Assembly (NCBI GenBank): GCA_013285705.1
Contig: JABDHA010000004.1
Location: 1 to 64,000 of the forward strand
DNA length: 64,000 nucleotides
Source: Acidobacteriota bacterium
GTDB lineage: Bacteria > Acidobacteriota > Terriglobia > Terriglobales > Acidobacteriaceae
Reading direction: 5' to 3'
In this document: positions 43,933-54,885 of the stretch, piece after piece
Layout: the number at the start of each line of letters is the position of its first letter
Numbering within the stretch: position 1 is the stretch's first letter
Position numbers and translations under genes: made by a program
Notes under the pieces: generated by a model
What the model was told of the DNA's origin: nothing
The model's database searches: none
Seen by the model: the letters and a program-made list of their open reading frames with translations, nothing else

Positions 43933-45144
43933 CTACTTTGCTGGAGGCGGTGTGAACAGCGCCAGCTTGCACTTCCAGGTAACGGACTGACCAGGTTTTA
44001 GCGTGACCATGCCTGTGTCCATGCCGTGCCATTCTTTGCCCCAGGGGTCGCCGAAGTTGAACTGCTCTTCGACAGCGACGAAGGTCTTATCGGGCGGAGC
44101 GTAGGTCTGCACGGTTTTGATAAGTGGCGATTCGCCTTCGACATGTATGCCGTAGTTTGCACTGGGATCAGTGATATCGACCACGACCGCGCCATCGGTG
44201 CGCTTGAGTTGCGAGAAATTATCGTCGAGGAAGCTGTCCCGGAGCGGCACACCGCCAGGTGTATTGAAGTCATACTTTGTGCCCTTGACCGGAATGAGTT
44301 TGCCAGTGGGGAAAACGTCGTCATAGTTATTGACTTCCGCTAGCTGCGCTGCGGGAACGTGAAGCAGCGCGTGTTCGCGATCGCCGCTGGGAATAGCGAA
44401 ATAAGGATGCCATCCGATGGACATCGGTTCCGGTTCGGTGCCGACATTCTTTGCGGTGATGGTTGCTTCGACGCCGTCACCATTCAGCGCGATGCTGAAG
44501 TTCAGATCGGTCTGCGAGAGCCAGTAGCCGCCGAAGTTGCCCGCGTGAATGACGCCAGTCACAGTTTGGCCGTCTGCAGTGGTTTCAGTTTTTACATCTT
44601 CTGCTTTGCTCGTCAGAATAAGGCCGTGTATGGCGTGCTTTTCTGCTCCTGGTTTTTTACCGGCAAAATTTGCGGGCAGCGTGAGGGGCTTGCCATTCCA
44701 TTCCGTCGTGATGGTTTTGCCATCGTCGGAAAGCTTGCCGCGAATCCGGTTGGGATAGGGCACGAGAAATGCGCCGCCGAAAGAAAAGCTCGCGTTGCCA
44801 TTCGCATCGAGTGGGCCGCCGTTGAGTTTTGCGGCTGCATCTTCAATCGAGGGCGAGGCCAGTACCTGCACCTCTCCTTTGCCGGGGATGTTGGCCGTGA
44901 TCTGGAAGAGATTCATGCCGCGTCCGGGAAAGATTGTTGCAGAGAGAAATTCAGGCTTGGCCCCATTGGATGTAGCCTTGCGTTGCAGATGGACGATATC
45001 TTCTCCGCCAATTTGCGTGACAGCTGCGGCGGGCTGGGCTGCGTTTTCCGGCTGCGGTGTAGGAGCAGGCTTGTTGCAGCCAGCAAAGGGAAGCAGCGCC
45101 GCTGCAGCCATGGCCAGCAAATAGCGTTCGTAACGAACAGACAT
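43933..45144 (-). CDS. Aldose 1-epimerase-like lipoprotein
   Basis: Catalyses interconversion of alpha and beta anomers of hexoses; predicted exported lipoprotein. Start chosen at ATG 45144 (MSVRYERYLLAMAAAALL), which has GAGGTC eight bases upstream; an ATG five codons earlier is possible. The lipobox is LLPFAGC. A Pro/Ala linker follows. The galactose mutarotase fold is seen in the SWHPYFAIP-type segment (SIGWHPYFAIPSGDREHALL, catalytic His) and in VAVEEQFNFGDPWGKEW (catalytic Glu region). A conserved GAFLVPYPNRIRGKLSDDG identifies the aldose 1-epimerase/GalM group. Confidence 0.9.
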   Translation of the reverse strand: MSVRYERYLLAMAAAALLPFAGCNKPAPTPQPENAAQPAAAVTQIGGEDIVHLQRKATSNGAKPEFLSATIFPGRGMNLFQITANIPGKGEVQVLASPSIEDAAAKLNGGPLDANGNASFSFGGAFLVPYPNRIRGKLSDDGKTITTEWNGKPLTLPANFAGKKPGAEKHAIHGLILTSKAEDVKTETTADGQTVTGVIHAGNFGGYWLSQTDLNFSIALNGDGVEATITAKNVGTEPEPMSIGWHPYFAIPSGDREHALLHVPAAQLAEVNNYDDVFPTGKLIPVKGTKYDFNTPGGVPLRDSFLDDNFSQLKRTDGAVVVDITDPSANYGIHVEGESPLIKTVQTYAPPDKTFVAVEEQFNFGDPWGKEWHGMDTGMVTLKPGQSVTWKCKLALFTPPPAK

Positions 45145-45252
45145 AGATAGAGACCTCATGCGAATTGCGAAATAGGAAACGCTGCTTCGCCATAATCCAG
45201 GGAAACAAGCGCCCCCATTCTACGTGATGAGAGCTGGAAGTAGAATCTTGGT

Positions 45253-45963
45253 GTGCCCCGAAAACAACTCTCTGCCAAAGATGCGCTGGCCGCGCTCAAT
45301 GCGCGCATCATCGATTGCAATCGCTGTGCGCGCCTGAGAATTTACTGTGCCGAGGTTGCGGTAAAGAAGCGCCGCGCTTATATGGACTGGGAGTATTGGG
45401 GGCGACCGGTGCCCTCGTTTGGCGATCCGCAGGCGCGGATTCTGCTTCTGGGACTTGCGCCGGGAGCACATGGATCAAACCGCACTGGGCGTCCTTTCAC
45501 TGGCGACGGCTCGGGCGATTTTCTTTATCCAGTACTGTATGAGGCGGGATTTGCTTCGCAGGCGCGGGCTACGTCGCGCGATGATGGCATGAAGCTCTAC
45601 GACGCGCAAATCACGAGTGTGGTCCGCTGCGCGCCTCCGGACAACAAGCCTCTGCCGGAAGAGCTGGTGCAGTGCTCGTCCTATCTGGATGAGGAAATTG
45701 CCGCGCTGACGCGGCTCCGCGTTGTCGTTTGCCTGGGGAAGATTGCCTTCGATGGATATGTGGCGCACCTGATCCGCACGCGGCAGATTGAAAAGCGCGG
45801 AGGTCTTCAGTTCGGGCACGCCGCGGAATACAAGTTGGCGGACAATCGCTGGCTGCTGGCGAGCTATCATCCGTCGCTGCAAAACACGAATACAGGAAAG
45901 TTGACGAAGGCGATGTTCTTGAAGATATTTATCCGCGCCCGCGCTCTTGCAGAAGCGAAATGA
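45253..45963 (+). CDS. Family 5 uracil-DNA glycosylase (UDGb)
   Basis: Removes uracil and other deaminated bases from DNA. The 236-residue protein begins at GTG 45253. Motif GLAPGAHGSNRTGRPFTGDG near residue 73 is the family 5 version of the active site, lacking the catalytic acid found in family 4. The second motif is near ASYHPSLQNTNTG. Four cysteines for a 4Fe-4S cluster can be seen: two in DCNRCARLRIYC (one of three), and two in VRCAPPDNKPLPEELVQC. It is convergent with nothing and lies next to the epimerase gene head to head, with about 100 bases between starts. Confidence 0.92.
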   Translation: MPRKQLSAKDALAALNARIIDCNRCARLRIYCAEVAVKKRRAYMDWEYWGRPVPSFGDPQARILLLGLAPGAHGSNRTGRPFTGDGSGDFLYPVLYEAGFASQARATSRDDGMKLYDAQITSVVRCAPPDNKPLPEELVQCSSYLDEEIAALTRLRVVVCLGKIAFDGYVAHLIRTRQIEKRGGLQFGHAAEYKLADNRWLLASYHPSLQNTNTGKLTKAMFLKIFIRARALAEAK

Positions 45964-46118
45964 GCAGAGCCGGCGTCGCTTTCGGCAACTTGTTGTTGGC
46001 CCGGATGGGAAATCGGAACCTTGCGATTGACTATTTACTGCCTTGCTGGGGACATCTTTCCGCGGCCCAACAGGCATCTCCCGATGAGGACAACTGTAAG
46101 GTTTTCAGGAGGGAAGCG

Positions 46119-46274
46119 ATGTTGATCGATGTACTGATTGTGATCTTGCTGCTGATGCTGATTGGCGCATTTCCATCATGGCCGTACAGCCGTAATTGGG
46201 GATATTACCCGACCGGAGGCATCGGTCTCATCTTGCTCATCGTGATCATACTGCTTCTGCTGAATGTGGTTTGA
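46119..46274 (+). CDS. DUF3309 small membrane peptide (51 residues)
   Basis: Short hydrophobic protein: MLIDVLIVILLLMLIGAF, then PSWPYSRNWGYYPTGGIG, then LILLIVIILLLLNVV. Two membrane segments with the WPYSRNWGYYP motif between them are typical of DUF3309. Start set at ATG 46119, with AGGAGGGA five to six bases before; the frame is open from 45960 but the upstream part looks like non-coding sequence. Function unknown. Confidence 0.87.
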   Translation: MLIDVLIVILLLMLIGAFPSWPYSRNWGYYPTGGIGLILLIVIILLLLNVV

Positions 46275-46290
46275 GCGCGGTTGTTATTTC

Positions 46291-46365
46291 TGGAGCGGGA
46301 GACCGGGATCGAACCGGCGACATTCAGCTTGGGAAGCTGACGTTCTGCCACTGAACTACTCCCGC
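46291..46365 (-). tRNA. tRNA-Gly (anticodon CCC)
   Basis: On the minus strand: acceptor GCGGGAG / CTCCCGC, D-arm GTTCAGTGGCAGAAC, anticodon arm TCAGC-TTCCCAA-GCTGA (anticodon CCC), T-arm GCCGG TTCGATC CCGGT, discriminator T and CCA. Confidence 0.97.
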
Positions 46366-46522
46366 GCTTTCAATTCAAGCGGTTGCACTGCTTGAATGCG
46401 CTTACTATCCAACTATACTATCCATTTTGATAATCGTCACAAGCGCGGTAAGTGCGATCGAGTATTTCCGACGAGACCTCAAACGCACTGTTGATCAACT
46501 TCGTCATGCGGACAACGATGCA

Positions 46523-46550
46523 CAAACGCCTCCCTTGTGGGAGGCGTTTG
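46523..46550. terminator. Hairpin after htpG
   Basis: Perfect 12-bp stem CAAACGCCTCCC / GGGAGGCGTTTG with loop TTGT, 20 bases past the htpG stop. No long T-run but stem stability and position fit a terminator for htpG on the minus strand. Confidence 0.65.
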
Positions 46551-46570
46551 ATTTGCGGGTTGTTGGCGTC

Positions 46571-48460
<1,890 letters not shown>

Positions 48461-48748
48461 AGCTCTCTTAATGATGACTTTTTAGTTTCAATAAAATTAA
48501 CGACCCATAATCAGGGGTCGATGGTTCAACGAATGGATTGGACAAGTGCTCTACCTGATGTAGAAGGCAGCCGAGTTTTCGGAAAGCGAGTCAATCAGGC
48601 GGATAGCCTTCATATGAACAACCTTATCCCGATCCTCAAGGATATCAGGAAGGCAAATGATTTTGAAACGGATCGATGTATCGACGAACAGAATGGATTT
48701 GGCGCCTCGCGGCGCTTAATTCTGGTGGAAGCCGGTTTCCGTAAAGCG
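48461..48748. other. Intergenic region upstream of htpG
   Basis: Contains a small palindrome CGACCC-ATAATCAG-GGGTCG (48501-48520). A plus-strand frame from 48522 to 48778 is open, but it has no recognisable family and overlaps the EAL gene end, so I do not call it a gene. No promoter motif is firm. Confidence 0.4.
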
Positions 48749-49492
48749 TCATTGCCAACGGTTGCGGCGTTTCCGTGAATGCCAGCGCAGACGGAGATGG
48801 TTGAACCAGCGACTGCGTATTGTTTCTTTGGACAGCAGAACGGGGCGGGCCAGGTAGTATCCCTGGAACAGATGGAAGCCTTCTTCGAGAGCTGAGCGAA
48901 ACTGCTCGCGCGTCTCGATCTTTTCAGCGATAAGCCGGACGGGCTTTTTCGCGAGATATTCCACCATTTCCTTTCTCTGATCTTTTTCGCAGAGCTGAAA
49001 GTCGATTTTGACGTAGTCAGCTAATGCAAGGAGGCCGCTGTCGTCGACAGCGAGCTGGAAGTCGTCGAGCGCGATGTTGTGGCCAAAGGCTTTTAGCCGG
49101 CGGCAGGCGTCGACTACCCATTCATCCACCAGAACTGTTTCGAGCACTTCAACCACGATCCGTACCGGCAGCAGGGCCATCAGATCACCGGCCAGATCTT
49201 CGCGCGTGCAATTGAGAAATACCGGCTTACCCGCCGTGAGCCGGTCGAGGTCGTCCAGCAGCCAATCTGTCACGATGCGATGCGTCGCATGGCGTGAATC
49301 GCCTGTAAAGCGGTTGTTGTAGGTAGACCGGCTTAGGGCTTCGTAGCCATAGATATCTCCCTGTCGATTGAAGATTGGCTGGAGGCCCAGGAAGCGTGAT
49401 CTACCGGGAACGGATGGGACGCGACCCTCGATCCAGTCGCCCAGGCGACTGGCTGCTGTGTATGGCCGCTGCACTGGGCTTAAAGTGTCCAA
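48749..49492 (-). CDS. Stand-alone EAL-domain protein (YuxH-like, HDOD missing)
   Basis: 247-residue protein resembling the EAL half of YuxH/HDOD-EAL proteins: LGLQPIFNRQGDIYGYEALSR at the start. Residues needed for c-di-GMP hydrolysis are present (E of EALSR, N of FLNCTRE, E of VVEVLE, DD of ALDDF, K of YVKIDF, E of IAEKIET, Q of FQGYYLARP), though DDFG is DDFQ, as in the YuxH group. The HDOD domain that normally follows is absent; the C-terminus is a short basic tail with many Arg. It may act as a phosphodiesterase or as a sensor. It is divergent from a TolB/TPR gene. Confidence 0.85.
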   Translation of the reverse strand: MDTLSPVQRPYTAASRLGDWIEGRVPSVPGRSRFLGLQPIFNRQGDIYGYEALSRSTYNNRFTGDSRHATHRIVTDWLLDDLDRLTAGKPVFLNCTREDLAGDLMALLPVRIVVEVLETVLVDEWVVDACRRLKAFGHNIALDDFQLAVDDSGLLALADYVKIDFQLCEKDQRKEMVEYLAKKPVRLIAEKIETREQFRSALEEGFHLFQGYYLARPVLLSKETIRSRWFNHLRLRWHSRKRRNRWQ

Positions 49493-49953
49493 CCAGACTC
49501 CTCTCTAATCATCGAATCATCGGCACAATCGGGAAAAAGAACAAAGTGATACGGTTCCTCTGACCCACGAAGGAGTTTGGCAAAAAAGATGTTCCCTCTC
49601 AGTCACTGCTCTCAGCCGGGGACGTGGTTGCGCCCCGGAAGGATCAGGCTATCCATCCTGATCACTGAAACAGAGAGGGAACGTCGGTCGGGGGAGGAGG
49701 CCGTTAGACGTTTCCCTGCTGATGAAGTTTTACCCGGCATGCGAGCTTGTCCTCGTCTCTATCATCGACCGGGGTAGAACCGTCTGGATGTGATAGCAAC
49801 ACTCCGTCGTACTGTGCCGCAATGTTCGGAACTGTTTGTTTGCGTACCAACAGCGACTCTGTTTATTTTCATGGGATTACACAGGGCATCCGTGGATGTT
49901 TGCCGTACCGTTTGCTGTGATACATTCCACTCAGACGCTTGATTTGAGGAGGA
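49493..49953. promoter_or_regulatory. Long divergent intergenic region
   Basis: About 460 bases between the EAL gene and the TolB/TPR gene. A palindrome GATCAGG-CTATCCAT-CCTGATC sits at 49646-49667 and could be an operator or hairpin. Short ORFs are present on the plus strand but without support. Presumably contains both promoters. Confidence 0.5.
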
Positions 49954-51873
49954 ATGCCTGCAATTGGTCCATTCTCGAAGCCGGAAGAGCTGGGTCCGGA
50001 ACGTGCGGATCAGGTCCGGCATCATCTAGCAGACGTGCTCACGAGCCCCGCGTTCGCCGGGAGCAAGCGTGCCCAGGACTTCCTGCAGCTGATTGTGGAG
50101 CACGCCCTGGCTGGTCGCCTGGACAACCTGCGCGAGCGCATGATCGGCGCGGAAATGTTCGGGCGCCCCATCGACTATGACACGGCCAACGACGCTGTAG
50201 TGCGGGTGAAGGCGACTGAAGTCCGCAAGAAGCTCGGACAGTATTACCGGGAAGCGGCAGAGCCGCCGGGCATCCGCATTGAGCTTCTGGCTGGATCGTA
50301 CGTTCCGAAGTTCTACTTCGAGACCCCAGAGGTTGCCTCCGAGCCTGCTGCGGTCCCGGCTGCGGAAACGCTCCCGCAAGACGCGGCAAAGCCTGAACAT
50401 CACTTTCCACGCTGGGTCATTCTCTCGCTCGCTGCTACAGCGGCTGTTCTGGCGGTTGCGATTTACGCCGGCTTCCGCTTCTGGCGGCACGGAGGCGTGC
50501 CGGACTCTTCGATTCGAAAGATCGCGGTTCTTCCCCTTGAGAATCTTACTGGCGACCCGCACCAGGATTACTTTGCTGACGGCATCACCGATGAGTTGAT
50601 TTCAGACCTGGGGCAGGTTTCCGCTTTGCGCGTCATCTCCCGGACCTCGACAACGACCTATAGGAATACAAAGAAAACGCTGCCCGAAATCGCGCGAGAA
50701 CTGTCAGTGGACGCAGTCGTCGAAGGATCGGTACTGCGCGACGGCAACGAGGTGCGCATTACCGCACAGCTCATCGACGCGCGCACGGACGAACATCTAT
50801 GGGCGCGCAGTTATGTGCGCGACCTGACCAACGTGCTCGCACTGCAGGGCGAGGTCGCGCAGTCCATTGCTGACGAGATCAGCGTCAACGTGACACCGCA
50901 GGAACAGGCGCGGCTGGCGCGTCCGCGCTCGGTCAGAAATGAGGCGCAGGACTTTTACCTGCTGGGCCTTCATTCTCTGACTACCGGGGATCCACAAAAA
51001 GCAACTGGCTACATGCAGCGGGCCATTGAAGAGGACCCCGACTACGCACCTGCCTACGCTGGACTGGCAAACGCTTACGGCTGGCTCGGCGAAGCGGGCT
51101 GGATGTCGTATTCGGAGGCATTTTCAAAACAGAAGGCTGCCGCCGTGAATGCGATCGAACTCGATGATGCTTTCCCTCAGGGCCACGCTGAGCTTGCCTC
51201 TGCAGTTCTGAATCTGAGCTGGGACTGGGCGACCTGCGAACGGGAGATGAAGCGCACGCTCGAGCTGAATATGAGCTCCGCGTCCACGCACGCGGCTTAT
51301 GGCAACTACCTGATACGCGTCGGCAGGTTAGAGGACGCAATCGAGCAGCTGAAACAGCTTCTGGAACTCGATCCTGTGTCGAGCCGTTCCTTGATGAGCA
51401 GCGGGTTCGCGTATTACTATGCGCGGCGATATGACGAAGCATTGGTTCAGATTCAAAGGGCGAACGCGATGGGCCCCAATCCTCTGGAAACGATCTTTCC
51501 GCTCGGCGTAATTTATGTCGAAAAAGGGATGTATCAGCAGGCGCTTGAGCAATTTCGTCAACTCGGAGGTCGGCCCCATGCCATAGGCCACGCCGGGAAT
51601 GCGTACGCCCGTATGGGACGTCCCGACGAGGCGCTCGCGAGGGTCCGGCAGCTGGAGGAACAAGTGCAGAAGGATGGTGTGGGCCGATACGAGATCGCAC
51701 TGATCTACGCTGGGCTCGGGTTAAAGGATGAGGCTTTTGCGTGGCTGGAAAAATCCTTTTCCGCGCGCGATAAGGGACTCACCTATCTCAAAATCGATCC
51801 CTGCCTCGATCCGTTGCGCTCCGATTCGCGCTTCCAGGATCTGTTGCGCCGTGTTGGATTCCCTGAAACCTAG
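49954..51873 (+). CDS. TolB/TPR protein with an N-terminal domain found in such regulators
   Basis: 639-residue membrane-anchored protein. Residues 1-125 are a helical domain (RHHLADVLTSPAFAGSKRAQ, then DTANDAVVRVKATEVRKKLG, IRIELLAGSYVPKF) resembling the N-terminal part of many acidobacterial and proteobacterial TPR proteins, possibly DNA-binding. One membrane helix follows near residue 152 (WVILSLAATAAVLAVAIYA). Next is a TolB/FlgO-like module (KIAVLPLENLTGDPHQDYFADGI; ELSVDAVVEGSVLRDGNEVR), then about eight TPR units to the end. A GAGGAGGA sequence lies immediately ahead of the ATG with almost no spacer. The same order of modules with a winged helix instead occurs at 55070. Confidence 0.87.
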   Translation: MPAIGPFSKPEELGPERADQVRHHLADVLTSPAFAGSKRAQDFLQLIVEHALAGRLDNLRERMIGAEMFGRPIDYDTANDAVVRVKATEVRKKLGQYYREAAEPPGIRIELLAGSYVPKFYFETPEVASEPAAVPAAETLPQDAAKPEHHFPRWVILSLAATAAVLAVAIYAGFRFWRHGGVPDSSIRKIAVLPLENLTGDPHQDYFADGITDELISDLGQVSALRVISRTSTTTYRNTKKTLPEIARELSVDAVVEGSVLRDGNEVRITAQLIDARTDEHLWARSYVRDLTNVLALQGEVAQSIADEISVNVTPQEQARLARPRSVRNEAQDFYLLGLHSLTTGDPQKATGYMQRAIEEDPDYAPAYAGLANAYGWLGEAGWMSYSEAFSKQKAAAVNAIELDDAFPQGHAELASAVLNLSWDWATCEREMKRTLELNMSSASTHAAYGNYLIRVGRLEDAIEQLKQLLELDPVSSRSLMSSGFAYYYARRYDEALVQIQRANAMGPNPLETIFPLGVIYVEKGMYQQALEQFRQLGGRPHAIGHAGNAYARMGRPDEALARVRQLEEQVQKDGVGRYEIALIYAGLGLKDEAFAWLEKSFSARDKGLTYLKIDPCLDPLRSDSRFQDLLRRVGFPET

Positions 51874-51952
51874 CAGCCCGAAATGCCGAGCCGGCAGTCC
51901 AAGTGCATTGCGTCTCCGGATTCTTCGCCGAAGTCAATCGCTCAGACATAAG

Positions 51953-51980
51953 ATACGGGCATTCCATGGAATGCCCGTAT
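51953..51980. repeat. Perfect 28-bp palindrome
   Basis: ATACGGGCATTCC-AT-GGAATGCCCGTAT is fully self-complementary, 80 bases after the TolB/TPR stop and 20 bases before the end of the minus-strand peptidase remnant. It may be a bidirectional terminator for these convergent genes, though no T-run follows. Confidence 0.65.
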
Positions 51981-52000
51981 AGAAACAGAGGAAACATCCT

Positions 52001-52875
52001 TTAGGAAATAGCCTTCCTATATAACTCCACAAGTCCGGTACCAAAATAGGGAGACGTATTCGTTGTTGCTCCTCCACGGGAGGTCAACCCATTCACATAA
52101 TAGCCACCGCTTATCTTGACCCACCAGGGACCACCGCTAGCTCCTTGAGAAAGGATACTGCCTACAGTATAGTGCTGATAACTTACTCCTTTTAAATAGT
52201 CTCCCATGCTCCGCCACATAACTTTTCCGTTGAAGTCATAACCCCCGAGAGGCTGCCCCGGGTATCCAATGGATGTGTAGACTGAGCGCTCTTGGAATTG
52301 AATATTTGCGGCAATGGGAAGCGGGGGGAGATGCATCGGTTGATCTGTAATGCACACGGCAAGGTCATACATCGTTGTGCCTCCTCCGTCCATCCACGCA
52401 GTATATGGACTCTCTTAATCCGGTAAGTTCCAGCAGATCGCCCGTCATTGTACTGAGGCCTAAAGAGGACATCGCTTGACCAATCTCTTTCCTCAATGGA
52501 TGTCCACGGCTCTCCACTCTCTTTATCGCAAACATTACTCGCGGCAGTAATAAGGCCTGTAGGACTCACTGCCCACGCAGTACCAAAGTATGACTTGCCT
52601 CTCCATTGAAAGTTAAGCCGACCGACACCCTCAAACGGCGAAGCGTCTAGAGCTTGTACTCGTTCAGACGTTGTAACGACAGCCGGAGTAGAGAAAAATG
52701 GCTCCGGAGCAGACTTCAACAATTCGCCATTTGTCGAGGCAGGAGCGTCGGGTCGAGTGGGAAATGGCTTAGGTTCTGCCTGCGCGATTTCCTGAATGCT
52801 GGGAAGACCTAGTTCTAGGGTTGGGACTGCAAGGTCATGAGTAATGATGTCGAGGGGGGATTCTGCAGATGACAT
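52001..52875 (-). pseudogene. Frameshifted trypsin/V8-like serine peptidase, catalytic His lost
   Basis: Two overlapping frames join to one gene. The upstream frame starts at ATG 52875 (GGAGGT four bases before) and reads through GVGRLNFQWRGKSYFGTAWAVS and RPQYNDGRSAGTYRIKRVHIL. The downstream frame, shifted by a one-base loss around 52385-52420, supplies MYDLAVCITD (catalytic Asp region) and SILSQGASGGPWW (catalytic Ser), ending at 52001. The catalytic His position reads TAASNV (Ser113) instead of TAAHNV. No signal peptide. Either a sequencing error plus a true pseudoenzyme, or a decayed gene. The neighbouring retropepsin remnant favours decay. Confidence 0.78.
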
Positions 52876-53100
52876 GTACACCTCCACGCCCAGGAGCGAG
52901 CGATCTAGTAGTTACGTGTGTTGAATTTCAAGGAAGAAGCACTATTGGCTCAAAGAGTGTAAGCGCCGGTAGTGGAAGATGGCGATTCAGTGCGTGGAAG
53001 AATACGCACTAGAAATAAGCAATTAGGGAACACTCCGGAGAATATAGATGTTCCACCTGCGGGGAGGAAGATGACGGAGGTAACTTGATAGCCCGGCGGT

Positions 53101-53443
53101 TCAGCAGTCTTCCAGAATGGGTATGGAGCTTTTGAAGTCAAAGGTTACGGATTTGAACAGGCTCAGAACATCGTTTCCGAGGAGGCCTTCTGCGTCAGCG
53201 AATTGGAAGTCTCCAACAAATGCGCTTCAGCGTTGAAACCAGCCTCCGCGAAAGCAGTGTGACAGTTGAACCAGTGTCTAAGAGTAAGGTCGTACCCTTG
53301 CTATGCACCCGCGCCTTAATGTGAGTCAAGCCATCACGCTGCTGAAACAGGAGCCTGTGCTCCCCACTAGAAGTGGGAGAGAAGGCTCTTGTCCAGATGC
53401 TGGCCACGACAAACTGAGGATGGCCAGCAATCCGACGGTGCAA
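53101..53443 (-). pseudogene. Frameshifted retropepsin-like aspartic protease remnant
   Basis: One minus-strand frame from 53443 contains THIKARVHSKGTTLLLDTGST, the active-site Asp motif of retropepsin-like proteases, and then meets a stop near 53195. A second frame continues the protein with GDFQFADAEGLLGNDVLSLF, the C-terminal part typical of that family, and ends at 53101. The junction needs a single indel near 53210-53240. No start codon or signal peptide can be assigned firmly. A further frame downstream (52950-53141) has no recognisable features. Confidence 0.65.
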
Positions 53444-53535
53444 TCATGGCGCGTCGAATCGGCATGGTTCACCTGCGTAGAAGCCTCAGTAATCCCAGGG
53501 GCTCCTGACCCTCTGCTGTTTCTCTCGTTGGCTTT

Positions 53536-54885
53536 TCATGGATGCCGTTCTCGCGTGTCGCATGGATCTGCCCTCTCCCAGCGATGGTCCCTGTGGCGCT
53601 GATCGCAGAGCGGCTGGAAATAGTTTTCGAAGGACCAGCGCGCAACACGACGGCCCATTATCCGCGAGACATTGTCAGTGTGGCGATAGTGAATTCCTGA
53701 GAATACGCGTGCATCAACGACCTCGTCCTCAGCCTGCGAGAAGCGGTAGAACGTGCGCGTCTTCTGTTGTGCCAGCGCGGTCGTCGAGGTCATCTCGAAA
53801 TACAGCACATCGGTGTCGAAGAAGAGCCGGAGCGCATAGGAAATCGCGCCACTGATTGTGGCGTGACCCGAGGGGTATTCAGGGAAATTAGGCGTGTTGA
53901 TAAGCGGCTGCCAGTCTGGATCGACATTGGTAGACGGATTGTCGTCCTGATCGCCCAGGCGAATGGCGGTGATTGGCCGCCAGAAGGTGTAATGATATTT
54001 GCCATCCCAGCAGGCGATCTGGGCATCGGCTAGCGCCGTATCCGCCAAGGCAAACATGCGAGCCGAGTCGCCGATGTCGTTGAGGTACCTGGTGGAGAGA
54101 TAGCGCAAGGCGTTTTGCCACAGTATCGGCCCACTGTCGGCCCAGAAGTAGCTCATATCCGTCTGCTCAGGAGTACGCGTGGTGCTTGTGAGGGAGCCCA
54201 CGGATTGTATTTCGTTATAGTCTGTCGCCCATTTTTCGCTGGAAAGATCAGGCGGCGGCCCAACGCGAAATTGCGAGTCGGTCCTCATCGTGAACGGCGT
54301 TACATGTGCTACCCAGGGAGTGAGTCCCGGCGCAAGTGAAGGCGGCGGCCCGGGCAGGAGTGACGGCGTGGGTCTCCACTGGCCGATTGCATCACTGCCA
54401 AGGAAGGGTGGCGGGTTAGGAGGATTACGTCCGTCGTTCGAGCGCAGCGTCAGTATTGCAGCCGCAGCCTGGGTGCCTACCTTCGTTCCCGGATCAGAGG
54501 AATCAATCCAGTTCGCCGTCAAAAAGTTCTCATACTCCGCGTCCAATGTTGCGCTTTGCATGGGGAAGAGTCCTACCAGCACGTCGTGACCGGCCTTGGC
54601 CGCTGCGGCGCTCAGCGAACCCTTCGCGTGACGAATAAAGGCGTGATACGGACGGTACCGGCGGTCAATCGATTCGACGGCGTCGTAGATCGCCAGGTGG
54701 ACGATGGCAAAATCCAGAGCCGCAACAGGCGGCGGATCTCCGGCGGTTTTCACCGCCTTCTCGGCAATCTCGTTCCAGGCGGTGATTGGATCCTGCGCTC
54801 TGGCGTCTCTTACGAAGGCACACGCGAGGATTGTTACAGCGATCCCCAGTGGAATCATCTTGTTCATCCTTTTCATCCTTTTCAT
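53536..54885 (-). CDS. Vanadium-dependent haloperoxidase-like exported protein
   Basis: About 449-residue protein of the PAP2/vanadium haloperoxidase superfamily with a signal peptide (IPLGIAVTILACAFVRDARA). Vanadate-pocket residues are all visible: K and R in DGKYHYTFWRPITAIR, Ser-Gly-His at residues 339-341 in PEYPSGHATISGA, and R/H in DARVFSGIHYRHTD. Start chosen at the third codon of the ORF (54885), six bases after AGGAGGG. The start region has a tandem 9-bp repeat (ATGAAAAGG) that creates several ATGs. Such enzymes oxidise halides or act as phosphatases; which applies here is not clear. Flanked by decayed protease genes. Confidence 0.88.
   Translation of the reverse strand: MKRMKRMNKMIPLGIAVTILACAFVRDARAQDPITAWNEIAEKAVKTAGDPPPVAALDFAIVHLAIYDAVESIDRRYRPYHAFIRHAKGSLSAAAAKAGHDVLVGLFPMQSATLDAEYENFLTANWIDSSDPGTKVGTQAAAAILTLRSNDGRNPPNPPPFLGSDAIGQWRPTPSLLPGPPPSLAPGLTPWVAHVTPFTMRTDSQFRVGPPPDLSSEKWATDYNEIQSVGSLTSTTRTPEQTDMSYFWADSGPILWQNALRYLSTRYLNDIGDSARMFALADTALADAQIACWDGKYHYTFWRPITAIRLGDQDDNPSTNVDPDWQPLINTPNFPEYPSGHATISGAISYALRLFFDTDVLYFEMTSTTALAQQKTRTFYRFSQAEDEVVDARVFSGIHYRHTDNVSRIMGRRVARWSFENYFQPLCDQRHRDHRWERADPCDTRERHP

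Noticed and set aside
48461-48560. CIRCE or heat-shock sigma element upstream of htpG
   Set aside because: No TTAGCACTC/GAGTGCTAA pair and no clear sigma-32 -35/-10 pair.
49577-49777. Short plus-strand frame in the 49.5-49.95 kb gap
   Set aside because: Arg/Ser-rich with no ribosome site; likely leader DNA of the TolB/TPR gene.
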